Program-made: the position numbers and the translations under genes
Notes under the pieces: generated by a model
The model's input: only the letters and a program-made list of their open reading frames with translations
Told to the model about the DNA's origin: nothing
Database searches by the model: none
Assembly: GCF_002776525.5 (NCBI RefSeq)
Contig: NC_045437.1
Location: forward strand, 135,774,604-135,838,603
Direction of reading: 5' to 3'
DNA from: Piliocolobus tephrosceles
Taxonomy: Eukaryota; Chordata; Mammalia; Primates; Cercopithecidae
DNA length: 64,000 nucleotides
In this document: positions 23,086 to 33,406 of the stretch, piece after piece
Numbering within the stretch: the first letter of the stretch is position 1
Layout of the letters: each line of letters starts with the position of its first letter

Positions 23086-25200
23086 TCATTGTTCCTCTTG
23101 TTCACTTAGGAATAGGAGCTTATCTGAGTAGGGCGGGCGAGAAGCGAGAGGCGTTTTGGGAGAGCGTTTTCTGAGTCTTTGCACTAATCCACAAATACAG
23201 GGTATAATGCAGCAACCTACAAGAGTAAGTATACCTATAACAATTGCAAGGGAGGTAAAGATTGAGGTTATGAGTCCCTTCCATTTTCCAAACCATTTTT
23301 CCATGAGGTTAGAGAAGGGGTCATTTACTCCAGAATTTTTGGCCAATTCGTTTGCTAGGGTGGTAAGGCCTTTTATAGGGCTTTTGTAATTGTTCCATTG
23401 GGGGCCATATTGTTGCAGATAAAAGTACAGCATTAGACTCCAATCATGATACCCCAACCTTCTCAGCTAATATCATGTCCAGGGCTATTCAGTTTCCCAG
23501 GCCATTTGGCTGGTAGGGCCTAATTGTTCAGCTATTCCTTTAATGGCATCCCTAGTATAATTAACAAACCATTGTTGATTATAGTTAATGTAATTTATCC
23601 AGTCTACATTTTTGTTTGCAGTTACCCATGAGAACAATATAGATTCAAATACTGCAGCTATTTGATTTTGGGCTTTAAACTCATTTGGTACCCCTCATGG
23701 AACTCCAATGGCATCTATATAAATGTGAGGGTCAAAGGACCCGTAAGGGGCACTTCTGCTCTTACAATTGTTCTTTTTGTTTGGTTGGTGAAACGCCAGG
23801 GCAAAAGGGATGGCCAATGGGATTAGAGCGTGGGTGTCCCTCCAGTTACTTGGTAGAGTACCCAGTAGTGGCCCACCACAATACCACCATACATCCTCCC
23901 GGGGATGAACAAGGGCAGACTGGTTAGCTCCTGAAAAGGCTTGGACTCACTGCATCCCATTAGGCTTCCAAGGAATGACAAATTTTCCCTGTCGTGAGAT
24001 ACACGAGGTAAAATTTACATTGTTAACCGGAGCTGACCTACAGGGCCTTTAACTTTGAGAATAGCAGTGAGAGAGTTTAGCATGCCTTATTGCCCCAGGC
24101 TGTGGGGTTTTGGAAGAGAGCTACCACACAGCTCATGCCCTGTTGGTTGGAGGTCCATCCAAGTGGAAAGGAAACAGTTTGGGTTTCTGGCCTGCCTGTT
24201 GCACAAGTGTACCAATCGCTTTTATTTAGGGTGTGAACAGAATATTTAATCCATTCCGGCCAGGCATTAACATCTTGGTATCTGGTTTCTATGGCTAAGG
24301 TTTGCTTTAGGTCCTTGACTTCTACTATGGCTGTTTTCTTATTATTAGGTAAGAAACAAAAAATGGTTTGATTTGGTGCGCGTGGTGGAGGCGAGTTGGT
24401 AGGAGATGGAGGAGGGTTAAAACTTGTTTTTGTTTTTGTTTTCTTGTTGTTTGTTTGAGGCAGAGTCTCTATCGCCAGGCTGGAGTGCAGTGGCACGATC
24501 TCGGCTCACTGTAACCTCGGCCTCCCAGGTTCAAGCAATTCTCCCGCCTCAGCTTCCCACCATGCCCAGCTAATTTTTTTTTTAGTAGAGATGGGGTTTC
24601 ACCATGGTGGCCAGGATGGTCTCAATCTCTTGACCTTGTGATCCACCTGCCTCGGCCTCCCAAAGTGCTGGGATTATAGGTGGGAGCCACTGCACCCAGC
24701 CAACAAAATGTATTTTAAAGGAGCCTATGGGGTCTTTTCCAGGGACATCCACTCCTAGGCCATAAAGACAAGTGGGGTTAGGGTCAGTGGAGGTGGGGAT
24801 AAGAATAGAGAGAAGTATTGGGTTGCACTGGTGGATTTGGCAATTTGAGGGGGTGGTTCCTTTGGTGAAGTGGAGGTAGGGTTTTAGGGTGGTGCAGCCT
24901 TCTGAGGAGGTCCAGCCCTGATATTTGGTAGTCCAGATAACGTCTCCCAACTATATCATAACCCCTGGAAGGCTCATGGTTGTTGATTGCAACAGTTATA
25001 GGTGGTGCTGGGTTTGGAAGGGGTGGATGGGCAGAGCTTTTCTAGGAGGCTAGCTGTCTCTGACTTTGGAGATCCCCACAGGGCATGGCAAGACAAGCAT
25101 TGAAAGTAATGCTTTGGGTTTGGGGTGAGCTTGACCTAGTTACATTAATAATAAGATGAGAGGTAGCTAAGGGAAAGAGAAGAGGAAAAAGAGATTAGAC
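23086..25200 (-). pseudogene. Endogenous retroviral env, broken (surface and transmembrane remnants)
   Basis: A surface-subunit block with the motif SDWYTCATGRPETQ lies at 24.08-24.43 kb. An AluY (24.43-24.70 kb) splits it from the upstream surface region. The transmembrane subunit ends at 23086 with a strongly hydrophobic segment (about 23.23-23.31 kb) and a cytoplasmic tail. Stops and frameshifts lie between the blocks (23.47-24.0 kb). The last 123 codons are open but hold only the end of the transmembrane subunit. Confidence 0.8.
24425..24703 (-). mobile_element. AluY-type Alu in proviral env
   Basis: Reverse Alu lacking part of one arm; it splits the env surface region. Confidence 0.88.
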
Positions 25201-26526
25201 TTTTCTCTTTAATGTTACTCTGGTGGGAGTTGGCCCTGGGATGACGGTCCATGGCTTCAGAGAGGGCAACGACTCTGACTTGGGTACAATGGATGCACCC
25301 CTTTTCAGCAGTTCAGACTGCTGTCTCAGTTGTTAGGAGCACCAGGTAAGGTTCTTCTCAGGTGGGCTCAAGCTTTCCCTCTTTCCAGATTTTGACAAGG
25401 ACATGACCTCCGGGTTGATATTGGTGGACTGGGAATTTGAGGGGTGGTGTTTGCGCTAGGAAGCCTTGAATCCTGAGGGAGGAAAGGATAGAAGACAGAC
25501 CAAATACAAAGTTTTTGAGAAACTGATATTTCATTTCAAATGTAGAAAGGCCAGTAGTGGAATTTAGGTAAGGCAACCCGTAGAGCATTTCATAAGGGGA
25601 CAGGCCAAGGTCCTTTCAAGGGGCAATCTGGATTTTGAGTAAGGCAATGGGAGGACATTTTGTTCATGGTAACCGAGTTTCCAGGATTTACTTGATTAGG
25701 TGATTTTTTAAAGTTTGACTCATTCTTTCTACTTACCCTGATGAGGACAGATGCCGAAGAATATCATATTCCCATTTTGTTTCTAATGCCTGAGTTAGTC
25801 CTTTAATGATGTGTGCAGTGAAGTGGGTCCCATTGTCTGAATCAATGTTTTCTGTTAGTCCAAACCTGGGTATGATGTGTTCTAACAGGGCTTTGACCAC
25901 ATTACTGGCTGTTGCGCTTGGGAAGGGGATGGCATCTACCCAGTGGGTAAGGTGGTTTACTAGTACTAGCAAATACTGGAGGTGGCCTATTGGGGGCATT
26001 TCAGTATAGTCAACCTGGGCACTTCAGAATGTGGCCTTAACCGTGGGTTCCTTCCTCCTGGAGGTTGCCTCCTTAAGGTTTGCTTATTAGTCTCTCTGCA
26101 CACTATGCAACCGTCCACTGCTTGCTTAGTGAGGGTATATGTTCCTATGCATTCATAGACTGTAAGGACTGCATCATACATAGCTCGAGGACCCCAATGA
26201 GATCCTTGATGAAGTGACAGTATTTCCCTCCTAAGAGGCTTGGATAACATTTCTCTTCCATCTGGTAATACCCATTTTCCTTCTGAATTTTCCTCAGCTC
26301 CTGATTTCTTTAGTTTTTCCTGGTCTGCATGGGGGAAGATGAGGGGGTAAATGAAAACTGGGTGTAGCTTGGGAAGAGGCAGCCTGTTTGGCTATTTGGT
26401 TGCCTAGATTATTTCCCCGACTTTCAAAGGAGAGGGTTTTTTTGGTGTCCTGGGACATGAACAATAGCTCTTTCCTCAGGAAGCTGGAGATTATCTAATG
26501 CTTGTATTAGTAACTCTTTGTGGAGT

Positions 26527-26822
26527 AGGTTTTTTTTTTTTAGAGGCAGAGTCTCACTCTGTCGCCCAGGCTAGAGTGCCGTGGTGTGATCTTGGCTCAC
26601 TGCAAGCTCCGCCTCCCTGGTTCACGCCATTCTCCTGCCTCAGCCTCCTGAGTAGCTGGGACTACAGGCGCCTGCCACCACGCCCGGCTAATTTTTGTAT
26701 CTTTAGTAGGGACAGGGTTTCACCGTGTTAGCCAGGCTGGTCTCCATCTCCTGACCTCATGATCCATCTGCCTCGGCCTCCCAAAGTGCTGGGATTACAG
26801 GTGCAAGCCACCACACCCGGCC
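26527..26822 (-). mobile_element. AluY-type Alu in proviral pol
   Basis: Target duplication TGTGGA(G/C)TAGG on both sides; the right side was duplicated again. Confidence 0.9.
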
Positions 26823-26890
26823 CTGTGGACTAGGTTTTGACCTTTACTGCCACCACACCCGGCCCTGTGGACTAGGTTTTGACCTTTACT
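26807..26890. repeat. Perfect 42-bp tandem duplication at an Alu/provirus junction
   Basis: Units 26807-26848 and 26849-26890 are identical. Each spans the end of the AluY (CACCACACCCGGCC) and the adjoining retroviral sequence. Confidence 0.93.
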
Positions 26891-27889
26891 GTTAGTAAGG
26901 CCTCATTCAGTCCAGATTTTTCCAAAGGTATGTAGTACTCCAAAGGCATATTTGGAGTCAGTATAAATTGTTCCCTCCTGATTTTGTAAAAATTTTAAGG
27001 CTTGATTTAGAGCAAGTAGCTCGCACATCTGTGTGGACCATTCAGTAATCTTCCTGATTCTGTTTCTGTGAGGGTATCTTTGTCAACTACAGAGTATCTG
27101 TAATCCCTTTTTCCTTCTATTACCCAAGAGGAACTGTCTACGAAAAGATGTTTCTCTATTTGAAAAGGAGTTTCACGTAAGTCTAGTCTTAACTTTGGTT
27201 TGGTAACTAATTAGGTCTAAACATTTATGCTCAGGTTCCTTTGGTTGTGGGTTCCCTGTTACCTTTTGGTTTAGATTCCCAGTTAGAAAAGCAGCTGGAT
27301 TTAGAGAATTGTCAGTGGTTAGTGTCAGGTCATCTCTCTAACAGGATAGCTTCATATTTTAAAATTCTTGAATCAGCGAGCCACCTTTCTGCCTTTTAGT
27401 TGAGGATAGTTCTGACTTCGTGAGGTGTGCTAACAATGAGTTTTCCCCCAAAGGTTAATTTTCTGCTTTCTTCACTGAGCAAGGCTATTGCTGCTACAGA
27501 TTGGACACATTCGGGCCATCCACGGGTAACGGGGTCAAGAATTTTTGACAGGAATGCTGTGGGCTGCCAGTGGCCCCCATGCTCTTAGGTAAGTACCCCT
27601 AAAGTCACTCCTTTGCTTATACTGACAAAAAGATGGAATGGCTGTTCTAGGGAGGGTAAAGCTAGAACAGGGTCAGTCACTAGTAAATGTTTTTACTTTT
27701 CTACTTGTTTGATTTCTGGTAGAGTCCAGGGAAGGGGGTCTGGCTCTTCTCGGGTGAGTCTTTGGTACAAAGGTTTTGTTTCTAAGGCATAAGAGTCAAT
27801 TCATAGGCAACAGTATCCAACCAATCCCCAAAATTTTCTGAGCTCTTGTTTTGTTTCTGGCAGATGTAGGGATATGATACCTTCAATCT

Positions 27890-29529
27890 GTTCAAACCCA
27901 ATTCTCTGCCTTTTGCTTTTGCCTTTCCTCATCCCTTTTGGGCCTCTCTTAAAAGCTCTTCTATGGGGCGGTCTTTCCAATTTTCTATCTTTTGTAATTT
28001 CTTTGTAACATCTGGTGACAAAGTGGAGCTTTAACATTCCTCATCCAAGGGTGTCTTCTAATTCTAGGCCATCATATTTCCTCATTTGCTCTTTAAGCCT
28101 CTCTAAGAATTCCATAGGTCCTTTATCCTTTCCTTGTTGTATATTAAAAGCTTTGGTATATTTTGAGTTCGAGGAACTGATTCCCGAATCCCTTTAATTA
28201 TCATATCTTTGAGACCTCTCATATTCCATTGATGGTGTTATTCCATTGAGGATCTTGGGCTGGGAACTTTTTTTTTTTTTTTTTTTTTGAGACGGAGTCT
28301 CGCTCTGTCCTCTGGGCTGGAGTGCAGTGGCCAGATCTCAGCTCACTGCTAGCTCCGCCTCCCGGGTTTACGCCATTCTCCTGCCTCAGCCTCCGGAGCA
28401 GCTGGGACTACAGGCACCCGCCACCTCGCCTGGCTAGTTTTTTGTATTTTTTTAGTAGAGACGGGGTTTCACCGTGTTAGCCAGGATGGTCTCGATCTCC
28501 TGACCTCGTGATCCGCCCGTCTCGGCCTCCCAAAGTGCTGGGATTACAGGCTTGAGCCACTGTGCGGGCCAGGAACTTTTGTTCAGCTGCAGGGACGTTA
28601 TGACTGAGGGGGTATTCATGTTCCCAAACCGTCACAGTGGCCCTGCGGATCATGCTGCTTTCTGCTCCCAAAAAGAGGATGCCTAGGATGGACATTAACT
28701 CAGCTCAAGTATACAACTGGGGTCCTAGATATTGATCAGTTTGATCTGCTACTCCATAGGGATCGTCTGAGAGTGGTTTGAGTTCCCTTGTTAGGCTTTG
28801 GATTTCTGAACTGGTTAAAGGGACGTTGACGGAACCAATGTCCCCTCCTCCTAGAGGCACTTCCCTTAAGGGAAAGATCGTTGGAGCACATTCTCTGGAG
28901 GTAGTAGTGGGGAAAGGGAAGTTTTGGATATCTTTTTTACATTGTGCTATCTCACATTGAAGTCTTCCTGGGGGAGGGCATTCAGGCTGGAGAGACCCCA
29001 AGAGTCAGGATTATAAGGGGGAGAAACAAAGTGAGCTGGGGAAGGGTCTGGGGAAGTTGCATCTACTGGAGGGGGAGGGAAGTTAGTGGTGTTTGGCAGG
29101 GAAGGTGGTCTAAGGGGTCCCACGTGTTGGTTGACTTTTTGGGGTAAGGGATATTAATTTCTTGAGAAGAAGTAGCTTCTGGCTTGTCTCCTGTATCCTT
29201 TAGGGAATAGAGGACAGGCCCCTGCCGCCAACACAGGGCATAGTCTATTTCCTCCTGGGACACAGGACTTGTGTTATTGACATACCCTATTAAAAGTTGA
29301 CAAATCCAGTCCTCACTAGATTGAAACTTTTGGCCAAGACTGAAGGTTTGAGGATAGGTTCTTTGGTCCAAATAAAACAGCAGTATTTTATCATTCGTTG
29401 CTTTTTCTTCTGTTTGGTCCTCTCATTATCCTTCCAATATGTTAACATGAGACCTAGAGGGCTATCAGAGGGAATTGTATTGTCTGTCTTGTCCTTTTTA
29501 TTTCCTGTCCTGCTTGAGGTACTTCCCAT
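27890..29529 (-). pseudogene. Endogenous retroviral gag, broken (matrix and capsid remnants)
   Basis: The start at 29529-29527 opens with Met-Gly-Ser, a typical myristoylation-type matrix start. A matrix-like stretch follows, then a frameshift near 29.3 kb, a proline-rich middle (29.06-29.28 kb) and capsid-like sequence from about 28.98 kb. An AluYR at 28.26-28.57 kb interrupts the capsid part. The frame then runs through a basic segment and passes directly into pol near 27.89 kb. No CCHC zinc knuckle is seen. It cannot encode a full Gag. Confidence 0.8.
28262..28572 (-). mobile_element. AluYR-type Alu in proviral gag
   Basis: Target duplication GGAACTTTT on both sides; long T head. Confidence 0.92.
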
Positions 29530-29692
29530 TCTGGAAGTTTTAGGTGTTTCCCTGCGTTTCCTGAGTCTATGTGGCTCAACCTCTCTACCCCCTTTTCTCT
29601 GGAGGTTCAACCTCTCCCCGCCCACTGGAGGTTTCTTGCACTCCCCTACTTTCACTTCATCCTTCTCCGGCTACTTCCCTCACGGGAATTTA

Positions 29693-29909
29693 AGCCTAAG
29701 AATTCCATAAGTCCTTTATCCTTTCCCTGCTGTATATGAAAAGCTTTGATATATTCTGAGTTTGAGGAACTGATTCCCGAATCCCTTTAATTATCATATT
29801 TCTGAGATCTCTCATATTCCCTCGATGGGCTACATTGTTATTCCATTGAGGATCTTGGGCCAGAAACTTTTGTTCAGCTGCAGGGATGTTATGACTGAGG
29901 GGGTGTTCT
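29693..29909 (-). repeat. Duplicated piece of gag inserted upstream of the gag start
   Basis: This ~215-bp block is a close copy of gag capsid sequence at about 28094-28262 plus 28570-28618. The copy is uninterrupted, while the gag copy is split by an AluYR. Confidence 0.85.
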
Positions 29910-30289
29910 TAGCATTGGCAGGTTGGTATAAGCCTCACAACAGGAAAGCTGCCCTAAGCCATGTGAGGTGACATGGAACCACGGATCCGGACTCCACACT
30001 CGCTTCACACTCAACTGTGCATCTTATTCACACACTTTCAACCTCCAGGATGTCCTGACCACCAAAGAAGTACTTCACCACCCCCACAGCTTTTCTGACG
30101 TTGGTGTGTGCAGAGTTACCTGGTCGCTGCAGTATTTGTAGGCCTTTTCTTCCTTCATTGCTGAGAGTTCAGGTTTATTCATCACACCGGTGGGTCTCAA
30201 TTCCTTACTCCTGAGGCCATCGCAGTGAGGCAGCGGGACGCATCTCCTCGTGAGAGGTGATCAGAGACCCTTTCCCGGAGGAGAATGGG
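29910..30289 (-). other. Proviral leader (untranslated, packaging region expected)
   Basis: The region lies between the PBS and a duplicated gag fragment. It has no long frame. A packaging signal would be expected here but cannot be identified by eye. Confidence 0.5.
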
Positions 30290-30307
30290 ATGCCAGACGA
30301 GCCCCCA
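30290..30307 (-). other. Primer binding site, tRNA-Pro type
   Basis: Three bases inside the 5' LTR, the - strand reads TGGGGGCTCGTCTGGCAT. This matches the classical proline-tRNA primer site at 16 of 18 positions. Confidence 0.85.
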
Positions 30308-30310
30308 AAT

Positions 30311-30815
30311 AGTTGGAAATAAGAGCCTGGAGTTGCAAAGAAAACGAGCACTCAAACAAAAGACTTCTCAGCAAGGCAAATTTACTTCTGCAGAAGGGTA
30401 CTGCCTGCACCAGTCACAATCGCAAGAGCGCACTGAACAAAGGAGAAGAGAAGGGTTTTCATCCCTAACGCAGCTTCTATTTGTGTCCCTTCCCCATTGG
30501 CTGGAGTCAGACCACACAATTTAAGCTAACCCAATTGGCTAAAACTTGAAATTTTTCTAAATAGGGTAGATGGGGAAGAAGGGGTAGCAGTGGTAAAACT
30601 TTTCCAAATAGGGTAAACTGAAACCTTTAAATGTGTAACTTATAAAGAAAGGAGGGGAGGGAGGGATTGTCCATTAAGGCATGTTTGGGCATGTTTAGGC
30701 ATGGCAAAGATGGAAAGGCTTGTTTAGAAAATAAGAATTTATCTTTTCTAGCAATGTGAAAGGACGTTAGTTGCTGAAAGAAAGAAGTTTGAAGAGGAAT
30801 TAATTATTTCTAGCA
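30311..30815 (-). repeat. 5' LTR of the provirus
   Basis: This copy aligns end to end with 22532-23030, with scattered substitutions and a few small indels. Its outer end is TG...; its inner end has lost the terminal CA by one substitution. A CCAAT motif (+ strand attgg, near 30495) lies in the U3/promoter part. Confidence 0.93.
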
Positions 30816-30953
30816 CCAGCTACTTGGGAGGCTGAGGCAGGAGAATTGCTTGAACCTGGGAGGCGGAGGTTGCAGTGAGCCGAGATCACGCCATTGCACT
30901 CCAGCCTGGGTGACAGAGCAAGACTCTGTCTCAAAAAAAAAAAAAAAAAAAAG
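30816..30953 (+). mobile_element. Outer Alu, right arm continuing beyond the provirus
   Basis: Starts CCAGCTACTTGGGAGG, the exact continuation of the Alu that breaks off at 22531. Confidence 0.92.
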
Positions 30954-30954
30954 A

Positions 30955-31217
30955 ATTACAAGCCAAGCACAGTGGCTCACGCCTGTAAGCACTTTCGGAG
31001 GCCAAGGCAGGCAAATCACTTGAGGTCAGGAGTTTGAGACCAGCTTGCCCAACATGGTGAAACCCCATCTCTACTAAAAAATATATAAATTAGCTGGGTA
31101 TGGTGGCACACACCAGTAGTCCCAGCTACTCAGGAGGGTGAGGGTGCAGTGAGCCAAGATCATGCCACTGCACTCCAGCCTAGATGACCGAGTGAGACCC
31201 TGTCTAAACCCCAAAAG
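30955..31217 (+). mobile_element. Alu (AluS type)
   Basis: Target duplication AAGAATTACA on both sides. Confidence 0.88.
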
Positions 31218-32064
31218 AATTACACCTGAAGTTATTCTCTTGGTTACCCTACAGTGCCATCACTTTTTGAGGATGAGCACTCACATAGCCCTATATGCAC
31301 TCATACACACAAAGCAAAGTTCTTGCCAGTTCTAATAGACTTGTGCTCTTTCTTGCTAAAGCACTAATCTAAGCTCTTAACTCTCACATGCAATGACCAA
31401 ACCCCACACTCAACACTGAGTTCCTCAACTCTTTATCTCAGCATTTCTACTGACATGTAAGACCTTAATGGTAGAAAATATTAAATGCCCTGTTTTAATT
31501 CAAATTTGGAAGGGTATCTGCATAGGGTTCAGTCACCAGCATGTCAGGGCATCCTGGTTGAGAACCACTGACTGCTGTTTCACCACAAATTACAGTGATA
31601 AATCTCTTGCTATGTCAACTTCCCAGTCACAATTCTGTATCTGCCCCTGTACCAGACTTCTTAAAACCCCACATTTTGTGTCAATAGAAATGGCTGGAAA
31701 CAAAGTCTTGAGCCAACTCTAGGTTTTCCAACGTTCAGGCTGTTTAAAAGAATCCCACTAATTAACAAGCTAATTCACCATATATAATGGAGTGAGGAAG
31801 TATTAGACTGGTTTAATTCTATAATATTAAGACCCAACAATCTTGAACATGAACAGACAATTCCATTTACACAGGTGCTCATGAAAAGCTTCCTACCAAG
31901 TGATATATATTTTTTTATTCCCGTACCCCCCCCCCCCAGTGATATTTTGTATGTAAGCCAACTTGGGGACAATGGAGGCAAGATGCTCTTATTTCACTGA
32001 TGGCAAATGACCATCTTCCAGAGCCAGCAATCCATAGCTATGAAAGACCAAACCTCAATGCCAG
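31218..32064. other. Intergenic stretch between CNOT8 and the repeats
   Basis: No gene is seen. A MER5A-like end (about 31546-31570, TGGTTGAGAACCACTGACT) and an 11-12 bp C run (about 31927) are the only notable features. Confidence 0.5.
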
Positions 32065-33406
32065 TGGTTAAAAAGAAATCTTTATTTTACAAAATTAAAA
32101 ACATAAATAGTATTTACAAGCATCTTAAATACCAGCTTATAATACTTGACATTTTTTAATCATTTCAAATTGTTTCCCATAAGCTTTTAAAATGCAAGAC
32201 CATTCATTCACCTTAGTGAGTTACCAGTTTTTATTTCCACCAATCCAAAGGGGGTTTTGGTTTTTGAAATTGTCCATACTGTGGTCATTCAAAAAAATAC
32301 AATATACTTTTGAAACGACTAGCTTTAAAAAAAAAAAAAAAAGTCCTGAGCTTCCTACCCCAGTTGTGGGATATTACTCCAAAACAACTCAAGAACCCAA
32401 ATTATCTTACTGCCTGATTAAACGTAACCACTCTAGGTTTTTAAAGACATTCCTGGTACTCACATTAATCCATCTCCCTAACGTTTCAGGTTTGCTGGAA
32501 GGAAAAGTAGAGAAAATAGAGAAGTGGGAGAATCCAGATGACTATCTGAAATCACATTATTGAAAATACAACAGACATGACCCAAAAATCTGATCTTACT
32601 AGTTTCATTTGGGATCAAATCCAGGATATTTATTGTACAAAAATTTCAAATGATTTCAGATGATACGTATGTGACGGCAAACCTGAGTGGCACAATGGAA
32701 CACAGACTTAAAAGATGCTTCCGTGGTCAACACTCACTCTGGAGTTCTCATGAATGAAGGGTACACAGATTCAGTAAAATTGTTTGCTTTTAAGTTTCAT
32801 TATCTGGTCTTCAAATTTCAGCACAGAGCAATTCATTTCCATATAATAATATGTAAAGAAAGACTACAAAAGTGTGAGGAAAGCAAATGTCCTCGAGAAG
32901 GGTCAGAAAAGGAAAGGAAGACTCAGTATTTATAACCCATTACATAAGAACACCATTTTGTTCCATTTTCCCTGGAAGCCCTCACAGCTCAGCTGAGAAT
33001 CAGAGTAAGAATCTTCAATATCAGAGATTAGCAACAAATTTAAAAGAAAAAGAATGATAACAGGTAAGAGTTATATACATTTTACTAGTTTGTTTCAGAC
33101 TTGTCCTGGATATTTAAAAAGGTGTCAAATGAGCCATGGATGCTGGTGGCAGGAGGCAACCAGAGAGGAGAGGCTCGGGGATGAGGAATGGGGAAGACTT
33201 ATTTACAAATTCAGAGCAAACTCCTCTCTTCTGGGTCTAAAATAAAGACATCTTTTGTCTTCAGTAAAACAAAAGTCTTTCTGCTCAATGCAGATGGTAG
33301 GTACAGTTTGCTCAAAAGAAGCATTTTCTCTTGGGGAAGATAAGTACACAGTCAGCACAGTAAGCACCACTCTGGGATCAGGCCCAACCTGCAGAGCCTG
33401 GCGCCA
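32065..33406 (-). other. CNOT8: CNOT8 3' UTR and poly(A) signal
   Basis: About 1.3 kb of unique sequence follows the stop on the - strand and ends near an AATAAA (+ strand tttatt, 32081-32086). No repeat element interrupts it. Confidence 0.75.

Larger units (their letters stand above)
25240..27890 (-). pseudogene. Endogenous retroviral pol, truncated and broken (RT end, RNase H, integrase)
   Basis: The remnant starts in the reverse transcriptase thumb/connection region; protease and the RT palm with its YxDD site are absent. An RNase H-like stretch with its first Asp (motif VDSSSW) lies near 27.13 kb. An AluY with a 42-bp duplication interrupts at 26.53-26.89 kb. Integrase follows: the HHCC zinc-binding stretch (26.07-26.25 kb), the catalytic core with SDNGTHF (about 25.84 kb) and the C-terminal domain (25.24-25.6 kb). 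Frameshifts separate the blocks, so no active enzyme is expected. Confidence 0.82.
22532..30815 (-). mobile_element. Class I (gammaretrovirus-like) endogenous provirus, defective, proline-type PBS
   Basis: An 8.3 kb provirus lies on the - strand between the convergent 3' ends of GEMIN5 and CNOT8. It is bounded by LTRs (22532-23030 and 30311-30815) and by identical 4-bp CCAG duplications (22528-22531, 30816-30819), as gammaretroviral integrases leave. The order is 5' LTR, PBS, leader, gag, pol, env, polypurine tract, 3' LTR. All three genes carry stops and frameshifts. The nucleocapsid, protease and catalytic part of reverse transcriptase are missing, and three Alus have inserted (24.43, 26.53 and 28.26 kb). 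By eye the LTRs differ at roughly 9% of sites, so the insertion is old, probably tens of millions of years. I cannot name the family without a library search. Confidence 0.92.

Noticed and set aside
23086..23457. Possible intact, domesticated env gene
   Set aside because: The 123-codon frame covers only the end of the transmembrane subunit; the upstream env is interrupted by stops and an Alu.
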